Assembly: GCF_946885955.1 (NCBI RefSeq)
Contig: NZ_CAMPHI010000027.1
Coordinates: forward strand, 1 to 64,000
From: an uncultured Pseudomonas sp.
GTDB lineage: Bacteria > Pseudomonadota > Gammaproteobacteria > Pseudomonadales > Pseudomonadaceae
Direction: 5' to 3'
DNA: 64,000 bases
Shown: in pieces, positions 63,342 to 64,000 of the stretch
Layout of the letters: each line of letters starts with the position of its first letter
How positions within the stretch are numbered: position 1 is the first letter of the stretch
Notes under the pieces: model-generated
What the model was told of the DNA's origin: nothing
What the model saw: only the letters and a program-made list of their open reading frames with translations
Database searches by the model: none
Position numbers and translations under genes: made by a program

Positions 63342-64000
63342 TCAGCGGTCGGACTTGATCGTCGTCCAGGTGCGGGTGCGTACCCGTTCGATCGACATGG
63401 GCAAAGGCGTCAGCGGGAACAACGTCTTGCGTGCTGCATCGGACGCATACAGGCTCTGGTCGCTGCGAATTTCCGGGTTCACAAGCTCGACGGCATCCTT
63501 GTTCGGCGTCGGATAGCCGATCTGGTTGCTGATCCGCGCGATTACCTCCGGCCGCAAGATGTAGTTGATGAACGCGTGCGCTTCCTCGGCGTGGGGCGCC
63601 TTCGCCGGCACGGCCATGACATCCGACCACATCGGCGCGCCCTCTTTGGGCAGGGCCATCTCCACCTTCACACCCTTGCCCGCAGCGGCGGCCAGTTGCT
63701 GGGCAAAGACAAAACCTCCGGACCAGCCGACTGCCACGCAGATGTCGCCATTGGCGATATCCATGCCATATCGGGAAGAGTTGAAATAGGTGACGTACGG
63801 ACGGATCTTCAACATCAGGGACTCGGCCTGCTTGTAGTCCGCGCGGTTCTGGCTGTTGGGCGGGAGTCCCTGGTAATTCAGCGCGATCGGCACTATCTCG
63901 CCGGGGGCATCGAGGAAACCGACGCCACAGCTTGCCAACTTGGACAGGTTCTCCTCCTTGAAGATGACATCCCAGGAGTCCATCGCCACATCGGCGCCCA
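63342..64000 (-). CDS. Polyamine ABC transporter substrate-binding protein (partial)
   Basis: The C-terminal 219 residues or so of a PotF/SpuD-type periplasmic binding protein; the gene continues past the right edge. Recognisable parts are GADVAMDSWDVIFKEENLSKL, the ligand-pocket aspartate in YGMDIANGDICVAVGWSGG and the aromatic/acidic site around PKEGAPMWSDVMAVPAKAP, plus the closing PNKDAVELVNPEIRSDQSLY. It would bind putrescine or spermidine in the periplasm for an ABC importer. The permease and ATPase genes are not in the window. Confidence 0.88.
   Translation of the reverse strand, partial: GADVAMDSWDVIFKEENLSKLASCGVGFLDAPGEIVPIALNYQGLPPNSQNRADYKQAESLMLKIRPYVTYFNSSRYGMDIANGDICVAVGWSGGFVFAQQLAAAAGKGVKVEMALPKEGAPMWSDVMAVPAKAPHAEEAHAFINYILRPEVIARISNQIGYPTPNKDAVELVNPEIRSDQSLYASDAARKTLFPLTPLPMSIERVRTRTWTTIKSDR

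Noticed and set aside
1..64000. tRNA, rRNA, CRISPR, prophage or complete IS element
   Set aside because: Looked for cloverleaf-like ends, regularly spaced direct repeats, integrase/transposase motifs and capsid genes; none was seen.

Overview
The window is chromosomal DNA from a Pseudomonas. The evidence is uniformly high GC, the cmaX-crfX-cmpX-sigX-oprF-cobA cluster, ThrH, CrfX/CmpX and a ferulate-degradation operon whose Ech protein is close to the P. fluorescens hydroxycinnamoyl-CoA hydratase-lyase. From memory, the gene order from nasT to cysH follows the P. aeruginosa PA1785-PA1756 stretch read backwards, with three insertions: extra alginate lyases and amino-acid enzymes, an nrt ABC transporter, and a methylcitrate (prp) cluster. 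No tRNA, rRNA, CRISPR array, phage or complete IS element was seen.

Left part (1-25.1 kb): nitrate assimilation. The tail of the ANTAR antiterminator NasT opens the window. Three transcription units follow: nrtABC (ABC nitrate/nitrite uptake), nasA (MFS transporter) and nirB-nirD-nasC-cobA (nitrite reductase, nitrate reductase, siroheme methylase). Each is preceded by a sigma-54 -24/-12 motif with exact GG-N10-GC spacing, a hexaloop hairpin with loop AACGNN, and a GACAAAGRCGTC box that opens an intrinsic terminator. This is the layout expected when NtrC/sigma-54 starts transcription and NasT decides whether it passes the leader. A PP2C phosphatase-Ser/Thr kinase fusion with a membrane tail sits directly after nasA. 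Interspersed are three family PL7 alginate lyases (two secreted, one cytoplasmic), a PLP decarboxylase, alaC, an SOS-box-controlled orphan, a lipoprotein, a thioesterase and eptA.

Middle part (25-54.5 kb): core genes. These are oprF with its sigma factor SigX, cmpX, crfX, cmaX, rraA, a lipase-like hydrolase, ppsA with its divergent regulator ppsR, the 2-methylcitrate operon gntR-prpB-prpC-acnD-prpF, a three-gene retropepsin / transglutaminase-7TM / ATP-grasp membrane system, two coupled MalT-like LuxR regulators of nearly identical size, pabB, thrH, cysH and an HSL-type hydrolase.

Right part (54.5-64 kb): ferulate/coniferyl catabolism. calB (coniferyl aldehyde dehydrogenase) is divergent from a MarR regulator, followed by ech-vdh-fcs-thiolase on the minus strand. 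Feruloyl-CoA synthetase activates ferulate, Ech releases vanillin and acetyl-CoA, and Vdh oxidises vanillin to vanillate. A perfect 14-bp inverted repeat overlaps the ech promoter and is the obvious operator. The window ends inside a polyamine-binding protein gene. Several intergenic spaces carry palindromic or TIR-bounded repeats (9.8, 14.9, 35.7, 54.6 and 61.9 kb).
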